Below the pieces are notes generated by a model. The model worked only from the letters and a program-made list of their open reading frames with translations, made no database searches and was not told where the DNA came from. 27,150 nucleotides of DNA from Amoeboradix gromovi. Its lineage: Eukaryota > Sanchytriomycota > Sanchytriomycetes > Sanchytriales > Sanchytriaceae. Positions 8,364-17,799 of this stretch are shown piece after piece; positions within the stretch are counted from its first letter, which is position 1, and each line of letters opens with the position of its first letter. The translations under genes and the position numbers were made by a program. The stretch spans positions 1 through 27,150 of the forward strand of contig JADGIF010000049.1 of NCBI GenBank assembly GCA_018985225.1, read 5' to 3'.

Positions 8364-8858
8364 TTATTCATTAACTAAGTATAGCAATCCAAGCAGCGCC
8401 ATTTCATGCTTATCAATCTCGTCCATGGAGCTACTTTTCTGCAGTTCTTTTAATGTCAAGTCCGGGTTTCTATTTGCAATCCCATTCTCCAAATCAATTA
8501 TGTAGGAGTGTAGTGGTTTTATGTCAGCTTGGTCTCTTTCAAGGTGCTTGTCAAGCAGCATCGCATATACTTCTTCATAGCACTGCCTCAAAGAAGTATC
8601 TTTTCGGTGGCAGGTTAAGAACATTTTCCTTGTTTTCGATGATATATTGATTTCTAATGGCGCATCAGGTTTAATAAATGTGTCTTTAATGTCATCTAGC
8701 AATTTCTCTTTAGAATCTCTCCCATTGTAAAAGTATTTCTCACAAATTATTAAAAATAGTACATGCTCACCAGTCTTTTCATGCAGTGCCAGTCTCAATA
8801 AGCCACTTGGTATTTTTGGTTCAGCTTGGGTCATTAGGCCTCGAATTGAATTTATCAT
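8364..8858 (-). CDS. RGS-domain protein, 164 aa
   Basis: RGS domains speed up GTP hydrolysis by G-alpha subunits and switch off GPCR signalling. The core of the fold is readable: HVLFLIICEKYFYNG (about residues 33-47; family pattern LxFWxACExF), then IKDTFIKPDAPLEINISSKTRK (helices around the conserved PxxINxxxxTR), then CYEEVYAMLLDKHLERD (family pattern AQxxVYxLMxxDSYxxFL). The domain fills the short protein, with no membrane, DEP or other accessory domain. The usual Trp after LxF is Ile here. The stop codon overlaps an AATAAA (8363-8368, minus strand). The next same-strand gene is a 7TM protein at 10708, a plausible functional partner, although 1.8 kb of element-filled DNA separates them. 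The start at 8858 is the first ATG of the open frame. Confidence 0.75.
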   Translation of the reverse strand: MINSIRGLMTQAEPKIPSGLLRLALHEKTGEHVLFLIICEKYFYNGRDSKEKLLDDIKDTFIKPDAPLEINISSKTRKMFLTCHRKDTSLRQCYEEVYAMLLDKHLERDQADIKPLHSYIIDLENGIANRNPDLTLKELQKSSSMDEIDKHEMALLGLLYLVNE

Positions 8859-9216
8859 TCGTTTTGAGCCCGATTAAAATTTGTTTCGTGATGTCGTCCT
8901 TGCTATTTTGTCATGATTCAACCAATAGAAAGATTCCTGTTTATTATACTTGTTCCAATCAGGAAAACTCAAACGGCTAGATGCAACAAATCAATTGGCC
9001 ATTGGAATGAGGCGAATCCAAATTCATGTTAAGTTGGTTATCAAATACGACGTACACTTAGTACCAATAGGACATTAAACAAGGCGATAGTTCATAGACC
9101 GAATTCAACATCGCGGTTGGTTGGAAATCTTGTCAAATCGTTCAATGAATTTAATCGAACTTAATTTTGAGTTATCAGTTTTATAAATCATAAGAAAGGA
9201 GAAGAAATAAACATTG
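8859..9216. other. intergenic stretch upstream of the RGS gene
   Basis: No gene recognised. It contains no clear TATA box at the 30-33 nt distance used by other genes in the window. Confidence 0.35.
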
Positions 9217-9515
9217 GGGACATGCTCTGTAAAAACTAGACTAGACAATTTGTATCGAAATTTCAAAAATAAATATTCTGTACAGCTATTCTCTTACTCT
9301 TTCATCCAATCTTTATTTCAAATAAAATATCTTAGATGCTCAAAGACCTCATATATTTGAACGAGATGCAGGGTCTTCTAGTTTTATTTTGAAAAGAGGA
9401 ACACAATAAATGAAAGAAAATTGGTTTGAAAGAAGATCTTTTATTAATGATAGTATTTCCTCCGTATGATGCACCTTTAAAAACGAGTTAGTCTAGTTTT
9501 TATATTTGGTGTCCC
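9217..9515. mobile_element. 299-bp TIR (MITE-like) element
   Basis: The ends are GGGACATGCTCTGTAAAAAC then TAGACTAG on the left, and on the right (reverse complement) GGGACACCAAATATAAAAAC then TAGACTAACTC. Inside it matches the 485-bp copy (AAATATTCTGTACAGCTATT, TGCTCAAAGACCTCATATAT) but lacks about 140 bp in the middle. CATTG is present directly on both sides (9212-9216 and 9516-9520), a possible 5-bp target duplication. If real, this differs from the TA duplications of the other copies. No coding capacity. Confidence 0.65.
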
Positions 9516-9520
9516 CATTG

Positions 9521-10700
9521 TTTTCATGAGCAAATTAAAAGTTGTTTTATATAAATTTAGCATAAACAGTAAAAGACGAACGGGGCGCGTCGCTAAGTGA
9601 TCAAATTTTTGGATAGTCTTAGAAAATCAAGTGCCAAATGCTTTAAACCATTTATTCTAAATTCCTGATGCATAAGTAAACTAATGAAAGTTAAGAAAAA
9701 AATGGAGTATGTTGGGTGATGAATTTGCTTTGTTTTCAGTCTTTTGTGTTCGTCGTATTGCTAGATCTCTCTCACTGCGAAGGCCTCTATAGAATAGATA
9801 CTGTTTTGGATCCTTTTTTGAATGAAAGTTTTATTTTGTAGTGACATGTTAGGAGTATCAAATAAACAGATTTGTCGCTAGGATTTCTCATGACAATCGG
9901 CACGCCTTAAAAGCATCATGATACAGCGCCATTATGATGGCTCTCTATTTCAAAGTTTAATGTAAAGGCTCGTTTTGTCTGGTGTTAACCTATTCGTCAA
10001 TGCTTTGGAATAAAATTAAGATAGATACTACTCTCGCATCGCCAGCTTTATTCAAAATAAATAGCCTCTAGAGATTGATAGATATCCAAATCATGTCAAA
10101 ATTTTAGAGAAACGAAGAGTACGTAAAAACCTATGAGGTCAGTCTATACTGATGAAAGGCTTGTTATCAAACATTTAGAAGAATCAGAACTATTTATAGA
10201 CAAGACCGACCGGTTTCATCTGAAATGCGTCAGATCTAGGCAATTATATATAAAAGGTCATCAACATGAATTAACATACCTTACAAACTACGAGCAGTCT
10301 TCAATTCACATACACAAAAAGAGAAAGCGAAACTAAAATTATGTCAAGGAGATCGATTAAATGGGGAATGGCCGTGTAGCACACGTTGAAGCTAGATCCA
10401 GTTACTTATACATTGCTGTTAAAAAGTCGCTAAAGTGTACAAACAACGATTTTAGATCAATAAGTACCCAAAAAACTTTATAAATGGAAGAACGATGTGA
10501 ACGGTGAAGAGAGGGAAAAAAGGATAGCTGGGATATGAGTCAATCATTGTACTTTAGTCGTTGTCAGAATGCTAGAACCGGATAGTACCGGAGGGCTGTA
10601 GGCACAGCTACATTAGAAAACCATTATGGCAATATTCAAAGGAATACATTCAACAATTGTAGGGATACGAGAAATCGGCTGCTGAAAAATAGCAGTGAAG
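9521..10700. other. 1.2-kb stretch without a convincing gene
   Basis: One 67-codon ATG frame (10133-10336, plus) ends in KKRKRN but has no recognisable domain, TATA box or poly(A) signal at the usual spacing. I see no repeats shared with the rest of the window and no tRNA-like fold. Confidence 0.35.
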
Positions 10701-10707
10701 TTATAAA

Positions 10708-11622
10708 TTATTGAGAATGTTTTTTATTTCTTGTTTTTAAGGGACTTAAAGAATCAGGAGCCACATTTAGGGACATCTCTACAACTTGCAAAGCCATTGG
10801 CAAATCCATGCTGACAAGCAACAGGGGTGCTTCTATAAGGCCATTCTCGCCATCTTTACGAGGAGGCAAAGAGGTGCACTCTACGTTGACACTCACCAAT
10901 AAATCGCTGTAAAATTGGATGATTATATATATGCGAAGAAGATAAATTATAGGACTTATAGAAAAATCGACAGGAAACTGAAACCGAACAATAGCCATAA
11001 CTACATCCAGGAATATAACAGCTACACAGGTTATCTTTAAATGAAACCCAATTTTAAGTAAAACGGCTTGTTTGTACTCGAGGATAAAATTCAACTTTTT
11101 AATCAAAATCAAAAACATCGCAATTTCTACGATTGTTATACACACAGAAAACACTGAACTGCTTATGACAAAGTAGTGATATTTGACGTCATCAATACTT
11201 TCGATGTTGAGACGAGCAAGGTTTATTACTAAATTGGGGAGCTGCATTATTGCAACAACAACTGGAGAATACTTAAGATATCTATCTATCGTACCGTATG
11301 TTCCAAGAGATTGTATTCGCAAAACATAGAGCCATATCACGACTTGCACCATAAAAAACCAAATAATATTCATAGGAATATTTATCAAGTACCAATCTCG
11401 TAGAGAATGAGATGTATATCTTGTGCTGTTACCATCAACTACAAATATGTTCACTATTGTTAGACAAGACTCAAGATAGCATAAAATGAGACCTGTAACA
11501 ATTAATAAGTAAATTTTGCTAGTTTTTAATGCAAACACAGTATAAGCATGCAACATATACTGTAGAAACAAGCATGTAGCCCCACCCCAACATGCAATAA
11601 AGACAAGAACATTTGTATTCAT
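10708..11622 (-). CDS. seven-transmembrane protein (GPCR-like topology)
   Basis: Starting at the ATG at 11622 (the longer frame begins at a TTG) the protein is 304 aa with seven hydrophobic helices, at about residues 4-25, 36-58, 78-101, 115-137, 148-172, 189-210 and 221-243. A hydrophilic 60-residue C-tail rich in Lys and Ser follows. Basic residues after helix 3 (YVLRIQ) and helix 5 (KKLNF) fit cytoplasmic loops. I do not recognise a named family. There is no retinal-type Lys in helix 7. A TATA-like ATAAATATA (minus, 11645-11653) lies 31 nt upstream of this ATG, which supports the start choice. An RGS gene is the next gene on the same strand, so a signalling receptor is plausible, but that is inference. 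Confidence 0.65.
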   Translation of the reverse strand: MNTNVLVFIACWGGATCLFLQYMLHAYTVFALKTSKIYLLIVTGLILCYLESCLTIVNIFVVDGNSTRYTSHSLRDWYLINIPMNIIWFFMVQVVIWLYVLRIQSLGTYGTIDRYLKYSPVVVAIMQLPNLVINLARLNIESIDDVKYHYFVISSSVFSVCITIVEIAMFLILIKKLNFILEYKQAVLLKIGFHLKITCVAVIFLDVVMAIVRFQFPVDFSISPIIYLLRIYIIIQFYSDLLVSVNVECTSLPPRKDGENGLIEAPLLLVSMDLPMALQVVEMSLNVAPDSLSPLKTRNKKHSQ

Positions 11623-11644
11623 TTCAGTAGCCAAAGAAATCAAG

Positions 11645-11653
11645 TATATTTAT
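11645..11653 (-). promoter_or_regulatory. TATA-like box of the 7TM gene
   Basis: ATAAATATA on the minus strand, 31 nt upstream of the ATG at 11622. Confidence 0.4.
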
Positions 11654-12011
11654 GCTTCACGGGGATGAAGCAAAAGGTTATTGTTGTAGCATATGGCTCA
11701 GGCTTCTATCTACTCTACGTTAACTGCACCATATACTATAAAAATAACAAAATTTTAAATATGAGAGCACTAAAGGCATAAATATTACTCTCGTAGTCGT
11801 TATCCATACTTTTTAAAAAACTATTAGGTTGAGAATCCATTACGTTGTGCTGCTTACCGTAGAATTATTGAAAAAATTATGAGCTTCAAGAACTGTCTCA
11901 CGCAGTTGAACTCATAAAGTATGGTTAAAAAAGAACAACTGATAACAGTAACTGATTTGGTGCCATACATGGCTTAGTATCTGCTGCTTCTCTAAGTCAA
12001 ATAATTAAGTG
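11654..12011. other. intergenic stretch before the duplication arm
   Basis: AT-rich sequence with no gene, repeat or RNA recognised. Sequence shared with the second arm starts at 12012. Confidence 0.4.
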
Positions 12012-12094
12012 GCAAGTCTGGAAAAGTGTTTCTGAAAATTCTCTGCACTAAGAACGGACTTCTAGAGTATTACAACAGCTTCGCTAGCAGCTGA
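12012..12094 (+). pseudogene. 3' fragment of the PPP2R3C-like gene
   Basis: It reads in frame GKVFLKILCTKNGLLEYYNS then FASS and a TGA, the C-terminus of the complete gene at 20794-21879 with a Val-to-Leu change. It has no start and is a passenger of the segmental duplication. Confidence 0.85.
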
Positions 12095-12246
12095 ACAAGG
12101 TGCAATAAATTATTTCTTGTCAAAATAGCTCTGAGGGCCATTTTCAGAAACTTTTGCTTGCCCTCCTAAATCATACTGATCTGTCTGAGAACCGTCTAAA
12201 AGCCGTCTAAACACAATCTCACAGGTCTGTCCTTGAAAAACTTTGG

Positions 12247-12254
12247 AATAAAAG
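12247..12254 (+). promoter_or_regulatory. TATA-like box of tectonin gene P
   Basis: AATAAAAG is conserved in both duplication arms and begins 32 nt upstream of the conserved ATG at 12279. Confidence 0.45.
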
Positions 12255-12278
12255 GGCAGCATGGGACATGTGTATACA

Positions 12279-13049
12279 ATGATTTATTTTACTCTAGCAA
12301 CAGCAACTCCTCTATCTCAAACAATATCTAGTATAGCTCAAAAAGTAACTCTACTTCCACCACCAGACATGCAATTCAAGCAGATCTCAGCCTCTGGAAT
12401 CCATGCTTGCGGGGTAGGGTCCACTGGCCAGGTATTCTGTTGGTTGACAAACGGTTCTGTCACAGGCCACAAAAAGCCCGTGCAGATCGACGGGTATGTC
12501 AAGCAAGTCACCCTATCCGGAGCCAAAGCCTGTGCAGTAACAGACTCAAAAGCAATCTCTTGCACTACAGACATTTACAACTCAAAATGGAAACGCATTG
12601 CCGGAGGACTGGACACTATCGATCTCGACGGTGACAAGATATGCGGAACAATAGGGCACGATATTTACTGTGGAGCGCTGTCCAAGTTTTTGGCAAGGAT
12701 GCCTGGATACGATTGGCAGCTACTGGGCGGTTATCTAGTGCAGGTTTCCGTCTCCGGTTCTCAAGCATGTGGTGTAAATGAAAGTAACCAGATCTTCTGT
12801 AGCTATGATATCGATAGCGCTGCCGGAGCCGATTGGAAGATAGTCCCCGGCTTGGCGAAGCAAGTGGAAGTCAAGGGCACAATGACCTGCGTTGTCACAT
12901 TGAAGGATGAGGTGGCATGCGCACCATTCAAGACCTCGAACTGGAAGAAGGCAAAGTCCAAATACATAAAATACATAGCCATGGATGATGAACAGAGGGT
13001 TTACGGAATCAACAAGTTTAACAAGGCCTCCCAAGTTCTTATGCAATAA
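12279..13049 (+). CDS. secreted tectonin/RCC1-like beta-propeller protein (copy P)
   Basis: I start at ATG 12279 (MIYFTLATATPL) because only this ATG is shared with copy Q and it sits 32 nt after a conserved TATA-like box. An upstream in-frame ATG at 12261 is unique to this copy. The result is 256 aa with a short hydrophobic leader. The body consists of about six repeats of roughly 35-40 residues, each with a two-cysteine strand pattern: HACGVGSTGQVFCW, KACAVTDSKAISC, KICGTIGHDIYC, QACGVNESNQIFC, MTCVVTLKDEVAC. This resembles tectonin/RCC1-type propeller blades, a fold often used in lectins and secreted recognition proteins. Binding specificity cannot be read. AATAAA (13045-13050) overlaps the stop codon. 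A close paralogue is at 19833 and a more distant one at the right window end. Confidence 0.8.
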   Translation: MIYFTLATATPLSQTISSIAQKVTLLPPPDMQFKQISASGIHACGVGSTGQVFCWLTNGSVTGHKKPVQIDGYVKQVTLSGAKACAVTDSKAISCTTDIYNSKWKRIAGGLDTIDLDGDKICGTIGHDIYCGALSKFLARMPGYDWQLLGGYLVQVSVSGSQACGVNESNQIFCSYDIDSAAGADWKIVPGLAKQVEVKGTMTCVVTLKDEVACAPFKTSNWKKAKSKYIKYIAMDDEQRVYGINKFNKASQVLMQ

Positions 13050-13267
13050 ATACATGAAATACTACATACTGCTTGTACGCAATCGCATCAGTTCTGACTG
13101 ATGGTTGCATTGGAGGCTAAGAAATTACTGCATCTCGTAGACTGCTGTTGAGCATCTCCGAACTATTGCACGCTTTAGCGTCTTGACTTAGATATTGCTG
13201 CTGATCCGTCACTAAAATCACCAAGGAGCTACAATAGGTCGCACTATGATTTGTATGTAAGAAACTT

Positions 13268-14709
13268 TTATTTATCATTTGCAATCTCATGAATATAGGC
13301 AGTCATCAGTTTGATCCCTTCTATGTAGTTGTATTTATCAATCTTTTCGTTGATAGAATGCGCTCCATCATCACATGCCCCCCTATATTATTAAATGAAT
13401 ACATTGGCAATAATAACACATCCTTCTTCAAGGCTTCTTGAAATGTGAGTGTAACTGGAATGGATCCTCCCTCTCTGGTGTAGTCTGGTGTGACTCCAAA
13501 AACTCTTTCAACAGCTCTTGTACCTGCTCTAAAATTGCCATTATTAATATCTGCTAACCAGGATCTACCAGCATGATGGGAATGCAAAGTCATCTTGTTT
13601 TTAGATTTTAATTTTACAAATTCATCATTAATGTACTTATGGACAAGTTCATTAATCTCTTGAGGAGACTGGTCAGGAACAGTTCTGATACTAAACTTTC
13701 CTTTGACCTTTGCTGGAATTACAGTTTTGGCTCCACTACTAAAGAATGCACCCTCAATTCCATGCAAACTTAAAGAAGGATGTCGCCATTTACCCATTAA
13801 GATGCGCTTCTTATCATCTGATAATGTTATTTCTCTGTTGCCCAAAGAAGACTTAAAATCAGATAAACTGAAATCAATCTTATTGTAAATCTCATTTTCT
13901 GCCTCTGTGACCTTGCGAACGCTGTCTAAAATACCTGGAATCAGTATATCGCCCTGAGGTGTCACCAGTTTACTAAGTAGATGAATCAAATCTGTCATTG
14001 GTTCATGGATTGTTCCGCCAAAAACACCAGAATGTAAATCTGCAGCAGGACCGTCAACTTCGAGTGAGAAGTAACTTACACCTCTTAGACCATAGGTGAG
14101 ACAAGGCTTTTTTTTACCAAGCCAATAGTTGTCACTAATACAAACAAAATCAACGGATCTGAAGTACTTTTGAGACTCGGCAATAATGAGAGCATCTAGT
14201 CCCTCACTTCCACTTTCCTCCATGCCCTCAAAGCAGAACTTAAAATTCACAGGAATGTCCTTCTTAAGCTTTAAATGAGCCTCAATTGAAAGCAACCAGC
14301 CAAGCACTGGGCCTTTATCATCTGAGGCACCACGGCCAACAAGTCTGCCATCTTCAGCCAAAAACAATTTAAATGGATCAGTTGACCATCCATCGTTTTC
14401 TTTATCAGCTGGTTGAACGTCGTAATGGCCATAAACCAATAAGGTTTTTTTGTTTGGATCATTTCCCAAAGTGCCTAGGATAATAGGTGGAAGGTCTATT
14501 TCTTTACCCTCCAATTGCTGTTTACCAGGATATCTTAGCTCGGAATCGATTCCTAAGGAATTCATGAACGACTGAAGCCATTTACCCATTTGATGCACAA
14601 ATGGTCGATGTTCTACCGTACCACTTACTGATGGGATTTCTACTGCTTCCTTTAATTTCTGAATGGCGTCAGACTCATGTTGCTGGATGTAGGCAAATAA
14701 CTGTTCCAT
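13268..14709 (-). CDS. M20 metallopeptidase, CNDP2/Dug1-like dipeptidase (2 exons)
   Basis: Cytosolic dizinc dipeptidases of this family cleave Cys-Gly and other dipeptides and act after GGT in glutathione breakdown. Metal ligands and catalytic residues are visible: HYDVQ (His95, Asp97), RGASDDKGP (Asp130), EGMEESGSEG (Glu164/165) and SDNYW (Asp193). Read straight through, the frame ends at 13321 with a non-family tail after LLLPM. Removing 13383-13402 (20 nt, GT...AG) joins exon 14709-13403 to exon 13382-13268. It restores LLLPMGACDDGAHSINEKID and then YNYIEGIKLMTAYIHEIAND, the canonical C-terminus including the last zinc-ligand His. The full product is then 473 aa, the normal family length. 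AATAAA (13267-13272) overlaps the new stop. The GGT gene in the same window is a pathway partner but not a physical neighbour. Confidence 0.92.
13383..13402 (-). other. predicted 20-nt spliceosomal intron
   Basis: The minus-strand sequence is GTATTCATTTAATAATATAG. Excision in phase 2 rejoins AT|G and restores the conserved PMGACDDGAHS motif of the M20 family. A single-base indel in the adjacent run of six G would restore frame too, but would leave about seven extra residues (YSFNNIG) in a motif that has none in the family. Confidence 0.8.
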
Positions 14710-14763
14710 GGAGTTTTATTAGATAATTATTGCAAATTAAGTTTGAAAATTTATACTGAACAA

Positions 14764-15025
14764 GTCTTATTAAAAAGTCGGGGTTTCTTAGAAAACAGAG
14801 TTTTCATAAAAATTTAGAAACGCTAATCCATTGCAAAAGCTTCTCACGCTCTCACTGCCCTAAGATGATGGGATTTGATAATACTGCATATATTTAAAGT
14901 GTATGTTCCTAGCTACCATAGGTCTCTAGGTTCTTGTAAATGGTAACTTACACAAGAGTATGTCTCTAGACTGTTGCTTTAAAATACCAATCAATACACG
15001 TTTAACCAGTAAATCTCTTTTTTAT
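14764..15025 (-). mobile_element. Fanzor-type element relic F3 (highly decayed)
   Basis: On the minus strand this aligns over its length with the 3' part of F1. Matching pieces include the zinc-ribbon/RuvC-III region (ACCTATGGTAGCTAGGAACA against ACCATATGGCTGCAAGGAAC), the AGTGAGAGCGTGAG block and the terminal GACTTTTTAATAAGAC. Many substitutions and stops make it non-coding. It lies just upstream of the M20 gene's ATG. The remaining spacer to about 15319 shows nothing else. Confidence 0.55.
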
Positions 15026-15335
15026 TCCACGAGTGTCTTTCTTCTTTCACTTGACCATAATTTCATTTTTTAACTATTTTTGAGTGTCAAGACCACATTG
15101 CGCCTCTCCTCTTGACTTCTTAGTGTTTTATATACCGAGCTGTGGTGACTTGTGATATCTGTCAGATAAAAAGAAAGAGTATCGAAGTTCTCAGAAAAGA
15201 CTACATTGGAGCGAAAGATTTCATCCTCCCTGACAAATAATCTATTTAATTAGAATCCGTACTAATTTTGAATCAAATCAAATTACAATCCTGCATAGTA
15301 GCAAATAAGATATCATCTATTTATTTACAAACATA

Positions 15336-17583
15336 TCATGTACAGCACATCCATTTGTTCCTTACCACCTTTACCATTAGCCAATGTTTGTAGCCAGGCA
15401 GCAATATTTTATGCCTAAAACTTATAGTTTGCATTTCTTTATCGTAATTTAATGTTCCATCACTTACGGTTATGTTTAATTCAAAATGTTCATATTGAAA
15501 GAGTGGCATATATATCAAGGTCTCCATATGGCAGTTGTCAATTGATGCATTGCTTTGTTTCCTACTAGGCGCTAATATCTCAACAGTATTAGTTATGATT
15601 GCTACTAGCGGATTCTCATTCCCGAGTGGGTTTCTGAATTCAAGGTAGTAGTCCATGGTGGACATTTTGAAGTACTGGTTAAGAGGTTCGCCAGCGATGC
15701 GAGTTGCATATGGTCTTATAACAGCTTCTAAGACTCTACCGCCCTTGAAATGATTTATTGAACTTGTAGGGAGATCAAATGGACTGAGTAAAACATCCTC
15801 TTTTGCTTGCTTAGCAGGCGAATGGGTTCTGTTTCTCTTTCTGTTTGAATCTGTACGCTGCCTAGCATGATGCTGCTCATTGAATATGCTGAAATCCTCA
15901 CCATTCCAATGATCACCATGCTTCACGCTGTTGTTTACATTGTAATTCCATAATCTAAGTTAACTAGAAATACGTGAAGTGCATGAAATTAGATTCCATA
16001 GCATAGAGAATTGCATCCAGGAAGTTGCAGTGGTTTTTATAATTCCCCTTTAATATTTCTTTATTATTTATATCAAAAGGTATACCACATTCACCGCAGA
16101 TGGTGGGTATATTGTTCAAGTTACCCTCCAACTGCAGATTTTTGACTTGAGTTTGAAAATTAAGTTTAGCTCCACCAAGTCCAAAATACATTGAATTAAA
16201 TATGTTTTTGCCACTTCGCAATCCAGGCACATCAAAAGTAACATAACCTTTGAATTGTTTGTTAAATACGGATTGCAACTCATACCAATGCGGCGCAAAT
16301 ATCAGATTATTTATATTCTTATCAAATATTGGTGCAGGCTGCCCCGGAATGGGTTCAAAGAAGATGAAAAGATTGGGGTTTACTACGTGTATACTATCTG
16401 CACATTTCTCAATGAACGGTGCATAAAAGTCTTGATTGAAGTCTACTTTGAGTCCTGTTGCGGGGTGTTTATAAAAATAGTCATTTTTTAGAAGTTTTAC
16501 CCTTCCATCGACAACATCCCATACTCCATGCTGTTTCCATATACACTCCTTTCCGACTAGCCATGCTTTGGCCCTATTTGCATTGAGTACAGTTGTTCCC
16601 ACCTTCTTACTCGGATATGGCCAAGATTTGACATAAAGATCAACATTTTGGGGTATTCCCATTCCAAGGGCAAATTGCTGGAGCGGGGAAGGACATTCAC
16701 CCAGCATTAGATGATCATAGTAATTTAGCTCTAACAAACTGTGCATACCAATGTAGCCAGTGTGTGGTTCATTTAGACACTCATAGCCGATTACGTTCTT
16801 ACAATCAGCAAGATGAACAGCGAGGTATTTGTATGCGTTAATAAAGTGATCTTGTAAGTAATCTTGTATGTTTACTCCGTCAACGAGGTATTTAGGGGCG
16901 AAAGTCTTCCCCGCAAAGAAGAGTGTAAACATTGTTGCTGAAGCTAATTTAGATGCATTAGTGGGCCATAGCATCTGACTGGACTGTTTATCACTTATAA
17001 AATTGAGCGTATCGTGGCTCATTCTATTTGAATCTGGAATCAAGTCACCGCTGATAGGATCGATCGCAGAGGACATTTCGTGAAGAATAGCAGCACCACA
17101 ATCCTCAAAGTTATGGATATTCATACCACTGACTTCAAATACCCACCCAGGGGCACCGGAACCACCACTAAAGCGGCTAAAGGTATCTTGGTGGGGGTCA
17201 ATAAATACAGATATACGATAATCGTTAGCTATATTTATAATCTCCTTGATGTATTTTATAAATTCAATATCATATTTTCCCGGTCCACTATGCTCTATCG
17301 CTTCCCAAGGAACAAGTAGCCTTACAAAAGTAAAGCCCCAGTGAAATAGCTTCTCAAAATGCTCTTTAGCTTTGCTCACAGGAAATGGACGATTTATAAA
17401 AGACACATTCTGGTGGTTGTAGAATTCCGGTCGTGATGGACAAATAGCGAACGGATTTATTGGTAATTTAGAATTCCCACCTAAATTCACACCTCTCATT
17501 TGAATTACACGTCCATGTTCATCTTTAAAGTACTTCTTTGTTACCCTAATTTTTGTTTGGCCAAGAGACTGAGCTGGTTGCAT
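15336..17583 (-). CDS. GH5 family glycosidase, endoglycoceramidase/sterylglucosidase-like (2 exons)
   Basis: Fungal members of this GH5 branch (the EGCrP-type proteins) hydrolyse glucosylceramide or steryl glucosides inside the cell. Exon 1 (17583-15974) holds the TIM barrel: QMRGVNLGG near the start, FVRLLVPWEAIEH, DPHQDTFSR, the acid/base Glu272 in CLNEPHTG, and the nucleophile Glu498 in TICGECGIPFD. Exon 2 (15954-15336) supplies the C-terminal beta-sandwich (GGRVLEAVIRPYATRIAGEP). The exons are in different frames and join exactly on removing 15955-15973 (19 nt). This restores HFTLWNYNVNN then GDHWNGEDFSIF, a hallmark family stretch. The product is 742 aa. I chose ATG 17583 because the longer frame begins at TTG and the family homology starts just after it. 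No signal peptide is seen. AATAAA is at 15320-15325, 10 nt after the stop. Confidence 0.9.
15955..15973 (-). other. predicted 19-nt spliceosomal intron
   Basis: The minus-strand sequence is GTATTTCTAGTTAACTTAG. Splicing in phase 2 rejoins AC|A and restores HFTLWNY. Without it exon 1 stops at TAG within the intron and the C-terminal domain is orphaned. Confidence 0.85.
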
Positions 17584-17799
17584 CTTGAAATCTTGTTTGT
17601 GTTTCAAGGGCTCAGATATGATAAATTTTATTAGTCCAATTAATTCTTGGTAAGAAAATGAAAACAATATAAAGCAGACTGCAAGAGAACTTTAACCCGA
17701 TACAGTTTAAATTATTAAACCTATGTTACAAAGCTATCCCAAAGCTGAGCCTGTATGACAATTACGGCGTAATCACTTGGCTCCAAAGATGAAAGGCTA

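Larger units (their letters stand above)
12012..13113 (+). repeat. inverted segmental duplication, arm P
   Basis: This 1.1-kb block is the reverse complement of 19769-20876 with only scattered differences. It carries the last 27 codons of the PPP2R3C-like gene, the following intergenic DNA, a complete tectonin-like gene with promoter and poly(A) signal, and 64 bp beyond its stop. Both borders are abrupt: GCAAGT at 12012 and TTGCATTGG at 13113. Because the parent gene is complete only at the other arm, P is the derived copy. Confidence 0.85.

Noticed and set aside
10133-10336. 67-codon ATG frame ending in a basic cluster
   Set aside because: Plausible composition, but no homology, TATA box or AATAAA at the spacing used by real genes here.
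12261-12278. Upstream ATG (MGHVYT) as the start of tectonin copy P
   Set aside because: Not conserved in copy Q, and it lies too close to the TATA-like box. The shared ATG at 12279 fits the common 31-32 nt spacing.
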